Below are positions 44,780 to 55,516 of a stretch of DNA of 64,000 nt, piece by piece (within the stretch, counting starts at the first letter, position 1; every line of letters starts with the position of its first letter). The notes beneath the pieces were generated by a model. That model was not told the DNA's origin. It saw only the letters and a program-made list of their open reading frames with translations, and searched no databases. Both the position numbers and the translations under genes were made by a program. This stretch comes from Perilla frutescens. Its lineage: Eukaryota; Streptophyta; Magnoliopsida; Lamiales; Lamiaceae. The stretch is taken from assembly GCA_026008535.1 (NCBI GenBank), contig BRKX01000011.1, forward strand, positions 16,934,001 to 16,998,000, read 5' to 3'.

Positions 44780-45911
44780 ATGGTTTTCGAAATACCTTTC
44801 AAAATAACAATGGAGAAAGTTGGAAGAAGCTTGAAGGAGATGGAACGATGGAGACGAAGCTTCCAATAACGACACCGGAAACGAAACGGTGAAGAACGGC
44901 TTGAACATGTATGAGCTCTTCCCAACAATGGCTACAACTTCTTGCTTCTCTCACTCTCTCTCTCGATCAAAGAAAATAGAAGCAAGAAGATGGTGTGGAG
45001 AAGAAGAAATGGAGAAGATGATGAAATGAGAGATGCTTTGCCCTTTTCTCTCTCTCAACTTTTGTGTAGAAAATGAAAGAAGATGGAATGGAAGATGAAT
45101 GGTTGTCTTGCCCTTTTCTTTCTCACAACTTTTACGTAAATGAAGAAGAAGAAGAAGAAAGGAAATTGCAGCTGCCTCTATCTCTCTTTCTCTCGAAAAT
45201 GTGAGCAAGAAATGGCAAGCACTCTCTCTCTCTATGCACTATACTTATGTATCTATATTTTTCTTTGATTTGGGGGACAAGAAACGTGAGAGGCATGGGA
45301 GAGGTGAGGGGAAAGGCATGGCCTCCCATGCCTCGGTTAATAAAAAAAAATATCCGTTTTAAATACCAATTGCTCGATTATCGTGATATTTTCCGTCTTC
45401 GGAAAAATCCCGAACTAAATCGATATTGCTAAAATACTTCACTTATTTTAAAACAATAGTTTATTTGAAATTATTGATTTTAAAACACTGTTTTAAAATA
45501 CTGGTTTTAAATCCTCAACAATTTAAAACATCCGAAACCTAGAGAATATCTGATTCTCTTGACTTGAACATCTCGTTTAAATTATCTGAATTTAAACAAT
45601 TGCATGACTGGAGAATATCTGAGTCTTCCAGTCCTGAAATTAATTATCGGAATATCTGATTTACGATAATCACACACCGTAAATAAAATAGGAATCGAAT
45701 TTATCTGAAATTAAGATTCCGGCTTTCCATACAGAAAAGGAGATAAACCCTAACAGAAATATTTAATCCACCCACGGAATTATAATTGACCTTGAATTCG
45801 ATGGAATATAACGGATACTTTCGACCCTAATCTGACGTGAAATTATTGTACTCGTACAGTAATCACACACTTAACTGTAATTAAACAGTAAGTGAATTTC
45901 GGGGTATTACA
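42555..45911 (-). repeat. 5' LTR of element B
   Basis: It matches 32223-35585 with few substitutions. The main length differences are in the TA tract (44750-44776) and the shortened GAA repeat (about 45141-45160). The hairpin series (43155-43447) and the ~189-bp tandem units (43975-44470) are both conserved. Confidence 0.92.
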
Positions 45912-46223
45912 CCATCAACGTTGAAGAGGTCGGCGTCGAGAGAATCTTAAGAAAGGAATTTGAAGCGAGCGTCCTTCTGTAGTTGTCGAAGTTGGACTTG
46001 AGCACGTAGTTGACGACCTGTGATGAACACATGGACCTTTTTGGGCGGCGGAAGATGGAGATGTTGGTGGTACATCGAGTGAGTATCTCAATATTCCAGT
46101 CGAAGTAATAGTTACAGTCGAGGATAAAGTTTGGGACTGGGCTGGCTGATGAAGAAGTATATCTTGTAGCCATGAATGTCGACGACGGTTTTCTTGAATT
46201 TGCGAAGGAGAAAGAATTGACAT
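45912..46223 (-). pseudogene. unassigned coding-like remnant in MULE-like element 1
   Basis: On the minus strand this is open in two frames. One begins MATRYTSSSASPVPNFILDC with NYYFDWNIEIL, faintly like the N-terminal part of copia-gag/DUF4219-type proteins (LDG.NY..W...M). It is GC-richer than its surroundings and has normal coding texture. The Tekay insertion cuts it at CCATC; beyond the other side (32217 downward) the third frame continues only briefly. It may be host sequence captured by the element or a decayed gag. The call is weak. Confidence 0.3.
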
Positions 46224-46542
46224 TGAAAGGGAGTTTGAATAATTTAATTGAAACTTTTTGTTAGTTGTAATGGATGAATGTCGTGGAAGAATATTGAGAT
46301 TTTTTTTAGTAAATATTGAGATAAATTTGCATTGAGAAAAAAGAGGAGAACGTGTATCTGCGGAATATAAGATATGGAAATAAAAATCTGCATTGATATG
46401 AAATCCTTATATTATGGGATTTATTTTTCAAAATTACTTTTCTAACCTCCTACAATTAAAACAACGGATAAAATAAAAAAAACCTCCTTAAATTCCAATC
46501 TTAATCTCAACCCCTGATTTTGTTACATCTAATGGCCAGAAA

Positions 46543-46591
46543 TAGTTCCTAGTTCTCACATAAAGGTTGGGTACTCATTTGAACCTAATCC
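46543..46591 (+). repeat. right terminal inverted repeat of MULE-like element 1
   Basis: AGTTCCTAGTTCTCACATAA...GAACCTAATCC is the inverse of 28461-28508. A TA tract follows directly. Confidence 0.7.
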
Positions 46592-46893
46592 TATATATAT
46601 ATATATATATATATATATGAGGGTTACAATGCAAACCCTACCTAGTGTAGGAACTAGGAACCCATCTCACATCATACAATCAATAAAGATCTATGGTCCA
46701 GATTTGATTAAAAGGAGTGGTGGCGATTCTGTAATATTTGAAAAAAAAAATCGCGCGAGGGTATTAACGTAATTTGATAATTCTTATAAAAATCGCGGAG
46801 GATATTTGATAACATATCGTCATGCTAACGAAGTATTATCATCATGCTAACGAAACGTTATCTTTATGCTAATGAAAATTTTTCTCATATTAT

Positions 46894-48816
46894 GTAGCAC
46901 CCCGAACTCATAGGCCCAGTGCGCTAACGGGAATACGTATGATGAAATAAAATCACAATAAAATTTTCGCAAACTAACATAAATCATTTTTCTCGAATTA
47001 TAAAAATTCGGACAGCACTACGTTTAAAATTTTAATAAATCCCACGGTCATAGGCATTTACCATTCAACAACCAAACACATGAGATAAGACTTTTCAACC
47101 AACCTATCATTTTAAATTCACACCTTTCGAACCACTAATTAAAAACATGTTCAAACTTCACTGGTCAAAAATACAATATTCAACATTCAAAGTATGCCAA
47201 CAAGGCCACGACGACCACACGTGTCCATAAAATATTTAAATAATCCATAAACATACAGCGGAAGCATAATTAATCATATTTGTTGACCAAATTAAACTGA
47301 ATAGAATCAATATTTCAAAAACTAGAATGTGGTCGACCATACAAAATGTCCACATTAGTCCACATCCGACACCTGCCGTCATCACTTACCTGAAAACATT
47401 TTGAAATAGTGGGGCTGAGTGCCAGAAAACACTCCGTGGAAATACTCATACATTCGTCCAATAATTAACAATAAGAATATCAATAAATTCATATTTGACA
47501 CGTCATAAATCATACGCTCAATACACATAGTGGAGACCGACCCTAATGTGATGACATATAAACTATAACATATTCATAACATGAACATATTCATAAGTAA
47601 TTGCACTGGAGTGCCATATTTGGAATTCCTCATATGATTCGTGTCAATCCACATTGAGCAACATAAGCATAAATCATTTTTCATAGCGGACGAAAGTTTA
47701 AATATGTTTTCGAAAGCATTTTAGTAAATAAACCCACCTTATAGCTAAATTAGCTGAAGCTTTATTCACGACTTCTCGTCCTAAGCCAGCTGTCGCGGAT
47801 TAGAACCTTATGCTTAAATATAGGAATAGCCTTAATCGTCATCCTAAACAAGTCTCGGATTAGGACTTGTACATAAGAACTATGTCTTAATAACATATTA
47901 ATCTTCTAAACATATACCGTAATGTAAATAAGGATTTAGGGAACGAGTCCCTAAGGTAAGACCGTACCCTGACGTCGCCTAAGAGTTGAATGGGATCCTA
48001 ACTTAAAATATATCGGAGTCCTTGATCGTATAAGTAGATGTTTTAAATTCATAGGGAAATTATAAAATTTAATTTAAGATTTAAAGGATCGTAGAATATT
48101 AATATGAAAATATTGATTTATTATATCATATACTTAATTTCGAATTTAATCTAAATTAAGCAAAATTGACCAAATAAAAATAAAGAAAAAGTAGAATACG
48201 ATTATGTAGTTAAGAGGGCTTGAACACTTGACCAACAATAAAAGTGAAATTATAAGTACTTAACCACTAGGCTAAGAGAATTTATTCATCATTAACTAAA
48301 CTGCTTTAATTAAATAGCTTCATAATGCATACACAAAATAAGAATTAATTAAAACATACTTAATTAAAAATATATCAAGGGGGGTTTGACCCTTGGACAC
48401 CTAAAAATAAACAGAACACTTAATCATTGGGCTAAACCTTATTTTTGAAATTAATCATCCATAATTAGTTATATATAGTCCAGAAAGCACTTATGATAAA
48501 AAAATTAAAAAAAGAATAAACATTAATTCAGTAGGGTTCAAACCAAGGACCTCAAAAACAATGAATTAAATTCGAACCATTAAACTATAGGCTATTTTTG
48601 AGAATTAAAGGATGTTGGTAATTATATAAGGTTTAAAATCATCTTAGATAAAAATGAAATAAAACTGCATTAATAAGATTCGAACTCTTAACCTTTTATT
48701 TAAGAAATTTGAACATATCCATTAAACTAGATATGATTTTTGAAATTTTAAACATGACTTTAATTAATTAAATTTGAAACAGAAGTGACAGAGGCTCAGT
48801 TTACCTTAAAACCTAC
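46894..48816 (-). repeat. truncated Tekay-like LTR
   Basis: It starts TGTAGCACCCCGAACTCATA on the plus strand. In the same order as the LTRs of element B it has an AGCGGAAGCATAA block (47258), GGGGCTGAGTGCC...ACTCCGTGG (47412-47440) and AAACCCACCTTA...GCTGAAGC (47730-47762). No match to its other end is found; the Athila LTR begins at 48819, so it is cut there. No ORF was recognised. Confidence 0.65.
48205..48745. repeat. four diverged ~150-bp units with GGGTTCGAACC-like motif
   Basis: Units begin around AGGGCTTGAACACTTGACC (48207), GGGGTTTGACCCTTGGAC (48380), AGGGTTCAAACCAAGGACC (48533) and AGATTCGAACTCTTAACC (48668). Each is followed after 35-45 bases by ACCACTAGGCTAA or a variant, then an AT-rich spacer. 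The motif recalls the T-arm box B of tRNA genes, but box A is absent, so these are LTR subrepeats rather than tRNAs. Confidence 0.65.
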
Positions 48817-48818
48817 TG

Positions 48819-50463
48819 TGATGTGTTTCAATATTTATAACTCATGCCAATACCTACAAGTATACAAGCATGTGATTGTAGATATGATGAAACGAGGTCG
48901 ATCCACAGGGAAATGGAATAAAATTCAGACAACACAAATACCACGACGTGAAAAGAGCGAAATATCTAGACGAACAATAAAGAGAGGGTGATTTAACTAA
49001 ATTTAAGTGTCAAACTAGAATAAAAGACACTTAAACACAAACAACGATTATCAATATATCATTCACTCAAGAGATAATATCAAACAAACGAGAGCTTTGA
49101 AGATGACAAATAAGGCGAAACTTCTAGGACATGGCTACACAACACTCATATTGACCTACAATGTGGGATTACACATACATTGCTGCAAAGTTCATAGATA
49201 GGAAAACCACAAATATAATAAGAGCATCTCTCGAATATCTCTTAAATTGCAAATGCGACAAAGATGGCTATCTCTAACGCATTCTTCTAAGGTGACACCT
49301 ACAAAAGGATCTAAAGGTCACATTTCCTTCCACATAATGACATTCGACTAAGAAGACAAATATGTAGATTTGATCTAGGCATGCTTATGATCACGGGATT
49401 GACTAGATGCAAGTGATTCATACATGTGATGTTAGTGAGATGGCCAACCAAACAACATCATTCAAGCCCTAGCATAGATCAAAACCTTGACAAAGCAACA
49501 ACACATATATACATCCCAAACCAAGGATCAACATTCACATTGTTTCACCACATCCTAGAGCCCTAAGGCTCTAGCCAACCATGTTCACAATAAAATCAAG
49601 ATTACAAAATGAAGAACAATAACCCATTCTAAATACAAATCAAAGAAGAAAGAAGAGGTGATAGAACCCAATGTAGAGTCTTCCTTCTTCAATCCTATAG
49701 CTTGGATTCTCAAGTGGATGGTTGAATCTTCAATCTTCTTCTTGATCTTCAAAAATCCCCTTTCTTGATGTTTCTCTTGTGTATTTTTCGTTCTAGGGTC
49801 GATTGGGATTGTCTTTTGAAATGCCCAAATGATATATAAATGAATGGACCAATAATTGAATGCCAAAAGTCACATTTTGAAATCCGTTAAGGTGAAGCGC
49901 GACTCCAGTTGATCGCGCTTTGGGGTTGGGTTTGGACTGAAGAAAAACAGCTCTCTGAAGCTTGTAAAGAGCGACCGAAGGGGTCGCGCTTTGGGATCGC
50001 GTTTGTTTCTACCTTGGAAGCGCGACCTCAGGTAGTCGCATTTCTAGGCCGTGCTTCCCTTTGCTTTTGAAGCGCAACTCCAGAAGATCGCACTTTGGAG
50101 TCGCGTTCCAGCTGGAGAAAACACCGTCTCTGAAGTGCCGAAGTGCAACTAAACGGGTCGCGTTTTAGGGTCGCACTGTAGACCGGCTGTGGCGCGACCC
50201 TGAGGTGACCGCGCTTTGAAGTCGCGTTTTGGCCCATTTTAAGTTTTTCTTGTCTTTTCTCATCTTTGTGCACGCGTTGATCGATCGACTCACAACCTGA
50301 CTCCTTTTGGCATTTGTTTTCCCCAAAAACTCCCTAAATTGGTCACATTATACCAAACAAGAGAGTTAAACATTATTAACATTATTTACCAAATATATAC
50401 ATGATAACCAAGTGCAAATGCACTCAAAATGAGTCCAAATGAGTGCAATTTATGCACTAATCA
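48819..50463 (-). repeat. Athila-like 3' LTR
   Basis: On the minus strand it starts TGATTAGTGCATAAATTGCA and ends near TGAAACACATCA; it is about 1645 bp. It matches 1097-2771 in reverse. A block at 49890-50235 is packed with GCGCGAC/GGTCGCG motifs. The outer boundary may be 48817 or 48819. Confidence 0.85.
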
Positions 50464-50477
50464 ACTCCCCCAAACTT
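50464..50477 (-). promoter_or_regulatory. polypurine tract of the Athila-like element
   Basis: Plus-strand ACTCCCCCAAACTT reads AAGTTTGGGGGAGT on the minus strand directly before the LTR. A second similar run, CCCCCTCCCCCAAACTTATT, occurs at about 51932-51951. Confidence 0.8.
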
Positions 50478-52011
50478 AAATATTTGTTTGTCCTCAAACA
50501 AAACAAGAGTAGAAGGACAAGGTAATTGAGCATATTGGAATCAAGATGACAATTTGCTTCAAAACATCCGAAATAAAATAAAGCAAAGATGACAGTGGCA
50601 ATCAATAATAAACAAGATCATCAAAGTCATCATGATATAATTTGTGAAGTTCAAACTCTCTCAAGGTTTAATAGACGCTCATTCTCGAGTATATAGGCTA
50701 TAAGTGTATCGCTCAAGGTCGAGAGTGCACTAGAATTCTACCATATGCTTGCAAAGTGAGTCCAATCTCCACTACATAGTGTGTGTTTTCAACTAAGAAT
50801 CATTAAGGTCTTTTGGGATTGTAGTGAAGGCTTTTCGGAAAGGTAGGTATGTATTTGGCCAAGTGACTTCCCAACATTACCAATTTCATTACCAAGCAAG
50901 TAGAACAAATCAAGTTCTCTTCTACCCTTATTTCTTCACAACCCATATCTCTTTGAGATTTTCCAAATTTCTTTCAATATTTCATACTTTGTGATGCATA
51001 TGTAGAACTATCTTTCTTTTATTTCATTTTTTTTTATTTATGAACAAGATGATTCACTTCTTTGTGTTCTTTTCTATCACAAGAGTATTCATTGTTTTAT
51101 CCTTTTTCATTTTCCAAGATTTCTCAAAGATTTTATTTGAAAAAGTCCACATAAATCTTGCCAATTATTCCATTTCCAACCCAACAAAATTAATAAAATA
51201 GTTTCAAGGCTCAAAGGGCTTGCAAGGGGTTAACTTTGTATTTGAAGGTTAAGAATTTGGATTTTTATGAGGTTTAGACAATAAATGGCCTTAAATCATT
51301 TTCAAGAGATCAAACACACCCATGTAACCTCAATCAAGTCACAAAGCAAGTTCTAGAGAAAACTTAGTGCACTATGAAGACCATTAATCACTCAACAAAG
51401 AAAAGATTACACTTGTGTAATCTTTGGATCAAAATCTCTCCCCGGTAAGTTTTTCCTTCCCAAATTGTATGTTTGAGATATCAAAGAACTTTGGTTACTA
51501 AATCATGCCATTATATTATGCTTTTTATCAAAATTTTCAAAAAAATTTCAACATAAGCTCATGCTCATCACGGATTCCAATATTTTCAATAATCATGCTC
51601 TCAACACCCTTATTATTGTTGCAAGAACATAAACCTATTTAAGTCAAAACAAACCCAAACCACAATCATAAGGCAATTGAACAAAAACATAGATAAAATA
51701 TCACATGCTCATGAAGCAAAACGGCACGTGATATCATAATCCATCAACTACCATCATCCATACATACCATCGAAGAATATAAAATCCTAACATAATCCAA
51801 ACATAAATAAAAACATAAGCATGCAAGCATGCTCCAATATCCGAAAGCATAAATAATTAAGTCTTAGGAAATACAGCGGTAAAAAGTTCATGAAAATGAG
51901 CAGAAAAGATCCTTACCAACCACTACTCTCTCCCCCTCCCCCAAACTTATTTTGATCCTAAGGAGGAAATAAGTTTGGAGGCAAAAAGGTGGTGGCAAGG
52001 GTCACTAACGC
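50478..52011 (-). other. 3' non-coding region of the Athila-like element
   Basis: This 1.5 kb non-coding tract separates the Gln-rich ORF from the LTR and is matched by 1-1082. No ORF is supported. It begins (minus sense) with a purine run resembling the polypurine tract. Confidence 0.7.
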
Positions 52012-52506
52012 TCAATGAGGTGGCTGCGGCTGATGAGGAGACTGGTGCGGGTGTGGAGACTGGTGCGGATACTGCGAGGATGTCATGAATTGTGAAGGCT
52101 GGAATTGCTGGAACTGCTGAGAGGAGGAGGCCATGAACTGACCGGTCGGCATCTGCTGAAAATGCTGTGAAGAAGACGACGAGGCCATAAATTGTCCAGT
52201 CGAGAACTGCTGCAATGTCTGGAATGGCGGCTGCTGCTGAAACTGCTGCTGATGCTGGTAGGAGTTGTAGGGTGTCATCTGCTGGTGCTGAGATGGGGTA
52301 TAGGGCTGCTGCTGTGACCCAGACCCGGTGTTCATGCCCCTGAAAATCCTAGCTAGGTCCCATATCTCTGATCGGAACGAGCCCATATTATCAGCAAGAC
52401 CCCTGATGTCACCCCTAAGACCTGTAAACCTCTCGTCAATATCCCTCTGTATGGCATGAAATCTGTCATTTACGCTGGACTGAATCTGTCCCCTCCTGCC
52501 ATGCAT
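52012..52506 (-). pseudogene. Gln-rich C-terminal ORF of the Athila-like element
   Basis: 164 codons: an N-terminal amphipathic stretch (VNDRFHAIQRDIDERFTGLR, GDIRGLADNMGSFRSEIWDL) that could form a coiled coil, then a low-complexity tail with repeated QQFQQ and three STGQFMASSS-like units, ending PHQSPHPHQSPHQPQPPH. It probably was the C-terminal part of the ORF1-type protein just upstream, since 52507-52725 continues the DRFDALEETM-like coiled-coil pattern with stops. The function of this tail is unknown. Confidence 0.6.
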
Positions 52507-52725
52507 GTCGTGTCAGATATCATCGAATCTCGTGTACATGTCTTGTCTTAGTGCTCCGAACTCATCGTGCACATCATCCCTCTAATTGTACATGGTCTCT
52601 TCAAGTGCATCAAAACGGCCAGTTATCTGTTCTTCATTGTAGCACCGCCCACGTCTGAATGCAGCTGTAGACGATCCTTCTTCTCCTGCTTCTCCTCCGT
52701 CATCTCCTTGGCCCTCGAGATTGCC

Positions 52726-53763
52726 TCAAATCCCTCGTTGTTGCTCTGCTATATCCATAGCTTGAAGATGGGCAACCGTCTCCATCTTCCAATTTCTCCT
52801 CTCATTCCAAGTTGACACATATGTGAGAGCTTGATTTGGCAAAGGGAATGTTCCCCCGGCTCGCATGTTTAGTAGGTATTGATTCAAATCTAAGGCCAGC
52901 ATCTTCACATTCCTCAGGTGATTGAGGTTGATCATCCTCAACCCCGGTGTATGCATCTCTTCTGTAAGGTCAATATCGAAGTAATAGGCTAGTGGAGTGA
53001 TCAATCCGCCAAGGCAAATGTGTCCACTGTCGAGGTGGGATTGTCGAAACATCTGCTCCATGAGGAAGGCACCAAAGTTTAAGTGCCTTCCATTCAACAT
53101 AGCCCACAAAGCAAACAACTCCTTCGTCCGCAGCCTACTGTTGTCTCTTCTTACCCAAACGGTGTTGGCAAGGATTCGGTGTAGGTATCGAAAGACCGGG
53201 TTGGGCATAGCTGATGCTTTGGCCACACTAGAGTTGTACTTCTCTGTTTCTGTCTCCGTGAGGCATAGAAGGCGGTAGGTGTCGTCGTGGTTGAATTCGT
53301 GGGGCTCATGAGAAATGCCTTCTTGCGTGGCCCCAAAAATCTCGTTTAACTCATCCACGGTTAGCTCGCGGTCTCGGTTTCCAAGCCGAAAAGTGCATCG
53401 AACCGGCCCCTTCTTGTCTGTCCTCTTCATATCAAAAGTGCTCATCACCTCCTTTACTAGGCGGGGATACGTCAAACAATCCCGCTCTAGAGCTTGGAGC
53501 CAAAAAATGCGATCCAAGAGCTGCCACACATCATCTTTGATACCAAGGGCCTCGCATGTTCCCTCGTGCTTAAACTTGGTGGGTGCAACGGTGACGTTAA
53601 AAATCCGGTTCCAGTTCTCTATATGTTCTTCATCATGGAGGACGACCCCATACCTTATTGGATGGCTTGCCAGCAAGTCCTCATCTTGCCCCTCGTCTTC
53701 GGCCTCAATCTCGGGGTCAGACTCAACATGTGTCCTCTTAGAAGACCTCCCTTTTCTTGGCAT
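52726..53763 (-). CDS. Athila ORF1-type protein, 345 aa
   Basis: An open frame runs from ATG at 53761-53763 (MPRKGRSSKRTHVE) to the stop at 52726. It has an acidic, basic-led N-terminus (SDPEIEAEDEGQDEDLLASH), then a globular region with CEALGIKDDVWQLLDRIFW, VRCTFRLGNRDRELTVDELN, RILANTVWVRRDNSRLRTKE and LFALWAMLNGRHLNFGAFLM. This is the pattern of the Athila ORF1 / plant transposon protein domain common in Athila retroelements. Its biochemical role is unknown. It lies 1.75 kb downstream of integrase; a pyrimidine-rich TTTTTGTAG just before the ATG could be a splice acceptor. The open frame contrasts with the broken pol. I see no signal peptide or membrane span. As the adjacent reading is broken at the C-terminus, the original protein was probably longer. 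Confidence 0.75.
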   Translation of the reverse strand: MPRKGRSSKRTHVESDPEIEAEDEGQDEDLLASHPIRYGVVLHDEEHIENWNRIFNVTVAPTKFKHEGTCEALGIKDDVWQLLDRIFWLQALERDCLTYPRLVKEVMSTFDMKRTDKKGPVRCTFRLGNRDRELTVDELNEIFGATQEGISHEPHEFNHDDTYRLLCLTETETEKYNSSVAKASAMPNPVFRYLHRILANTVWVRRDNSRLRTKELFALWAMLNGRHLNFGAFLMEQMFRQSHLDSGHICLGGLITPLAYYFDIDLTEEMHTPGLRMINLNHLRNVKMLALDLNQYLLNMRAGGTFPLPNQALTYVSTWNERRNWKMETVAHLQAMDIAEQQRGI

Positions 53764-55516
53764 TTTGGGGTGAGATTGGTACCTACAAAAATCCAACAAA
53801 GTTTATGATAAATAAGCACAATACACGTTAGTTTAACAAAGGTAATGGGATTTTAAACATATGATAAAATCCAACCCAATCCCCCGTGTATCTTTGATAA
53901 ACTATTAGAGACTTTGTTGTGAAACAAAATTATATACACATAGCCAATCTTCCCCAACAACATCCTCATCACAAAAGAACAAATATGAACAACATCTTTA
54001 TCTTGGCAATAATAGGCCTAACGCCATCATATGACAATATCACAAGCAATCCCAAGATAAAACTTGTTCTTCAAGATCAAAACATTTATAATAATTGAGA
54101 CAAGGCCATGATTCTAAAAATATGTGACAAAATCAAATGCAAATGTCCATAACAACATGCTCAAAATATTATAATGCATATTCAAAATACAATAGAGGCT
54201 TCAAACACATATGACAATGTGAAAAACATAAAGCCCCCTTCAAAAACATGTTGTGAACAACAACATTGGCAACATCTCTCATTTTTCTATCTTTGTCTAT
54301 TCAATTTGTCTCATAACTAGAGCAACAAGGTGCCTAAGGTATGCATAGCCACAAGTGCAAAGACAAAAAGCATAGTCATCTTCAAATTAGAACATCATTC
54401 TAGCATATAAAATGGATAACCTCATTTCCCTTAACAATCATTGCCAAAAATTGGAATTCGATCCAAGTTGGGAACATCATAATCATACCATGCAAGAATG
54501 GTTCAACATCTACAAAATTTAGACCAAGGTTCCCCCAATAAGGCTATAGCATGTGAAAAAATCAAATAATCTCTAGCATTCATGCTCAATTTTCACAATT
54601 TTCCAAAATTCCAAGCCTAATTCTCCAAACTATCAAAAATTCCACAAACCCACAACTCACCCATGCCATCAATTGCATTGTTCTTCAATGTACACACAAT
54701 GTGAGCATATTCATTGGGATTTTTGTTCATTTGAGACCTGGGGTTCAACATCATGAATTTTCCTCAATTTTTCAAACATATGAACAATTACACCATATAC
54801 TCAATATTTATGGGTAATGGGTGTAGATCAATAGAAGAGTTTGAGAGATTTACCTTGAATCTTGATGGAGAGGAAGACTTTTTGTGTGTGCTCGAGTGAG
54901 AGTGAGTGTGAGTGAAATATGAAGTGTGTGTGTGAAATGGAAGGAATAAGGGTTAAAAACCCGTCTGTACTGGGCAAAATGCGAGTCGGGTCGCGCTTTT
55001 CAGTTGCGTTTTTACGAAAGGAAAAAGCGCGAGCTGGGTTACTCGTGTTTTTCGGTCGCCCCCTGAAGCATTACGAAGCACGACTCCAGGTGATCGCGCT
55101 TCTGGGTCGCGTTTTGTCTTCGTGAATTCATGTCTCTGAAGCCCTGTACAGCGCGACCTTCGTGTCGCGTTTTTCCATCGCGCTTTAACCCTGTTAAAAC
55201 GCGACCCAAGCTACTCATGTTTGGTGGTCGCGTTTTCCATTTTTTAATTTTGAGCCCAGTTTTGGGCTCCTTTTCAACATTCTATGCAATCCCATCTTTG
55301 AACCTTTTCTTCTACAGCAGCACAACTCCTACAAAACAATACATAACTATCCTCAATTCCTCCAAAAGATGCACAATTTAAACACTTAATTTAATTTAGA
55401 CAAAAATCATCAAAACTACATAATAAAAGAAATTTAAATCAACAAAACTTAAAGCATTTGGTTGCCTCCCAATTAGCGCTTAATTTAACGTCGTGAGCTC
55501 GACGGGATACGGTTCT
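53764..55516 (-). other. spacer between integrase and ORF1-type gene
   Basis: This 1.75 kb contains no supported gene. 54955-55245 is GC-rich and repeats the GCGCGAC/TCGCGTTTT motifs of the Athila LTRs; the rest is AT-rich. Such a spacer would have to be crossed by splicing or internal initiation to express the downstream gene. Confidence 0.6.

Larger units (their letters stand above)
32223..45911 (-). mobile_element. Tekay/Del-type Ty3/gypsy retrotransposon with long LTRs (element B)
   Basis: This 13.7 kb element has LTRs of 3363 and 3357 bp, TSD CCATC, an iMet PBS and a polypurine tract. Gag, protease, RT, RNase H, integrase and a chromodomain are on the minus strand. It is a distinct family from element A, with a different LTR sequence and a ~2.4 kb leader against ~0.15 kb in A. 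The coding region carries many stops and frameshifts, some at catalytic sites. The leader contains the hairpin arrays described separately. Confidence 0.93.
28461..46591 (+). mobile_element. Mutator-like element 1, interrupted by a Tekay retrotransposon
   Basis: The left terminus GGGGTTGGTTATTATGGGTA and the GGTGAGAACTAGGAACT block that follows are inverted at the right end (46543-46591, read in reverse GGATTAGGTTCAAATGAGTA then TGTGAGAACTAGGAACT). Both sides lie in TA microsatellites, so the TSD cannot be resolved. Without the Tekay insertion the element would be about 4.4 kb. It carries an exon-like segment at 30233-30500 and a broken coding-like region at 45912-46223. Degenerate TIRs, TA-rich targets and the associated gene type fit plant MULEs, but no transposase was found. 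Confidence 0.6.

Noticed and set aside
48205..48745. Possible tRNA genes at the GGGTTCGAACC-like motifs
   Set aside because: No box A or cloverleaf; the motif is part of a ~150-bp LTR subrepeat.
52726..53763. Envelope glycoprotein for the extra Athila gene
   Set aside because: No signal peptide, membrane span or cleavage site is visible; only the position resembles env.
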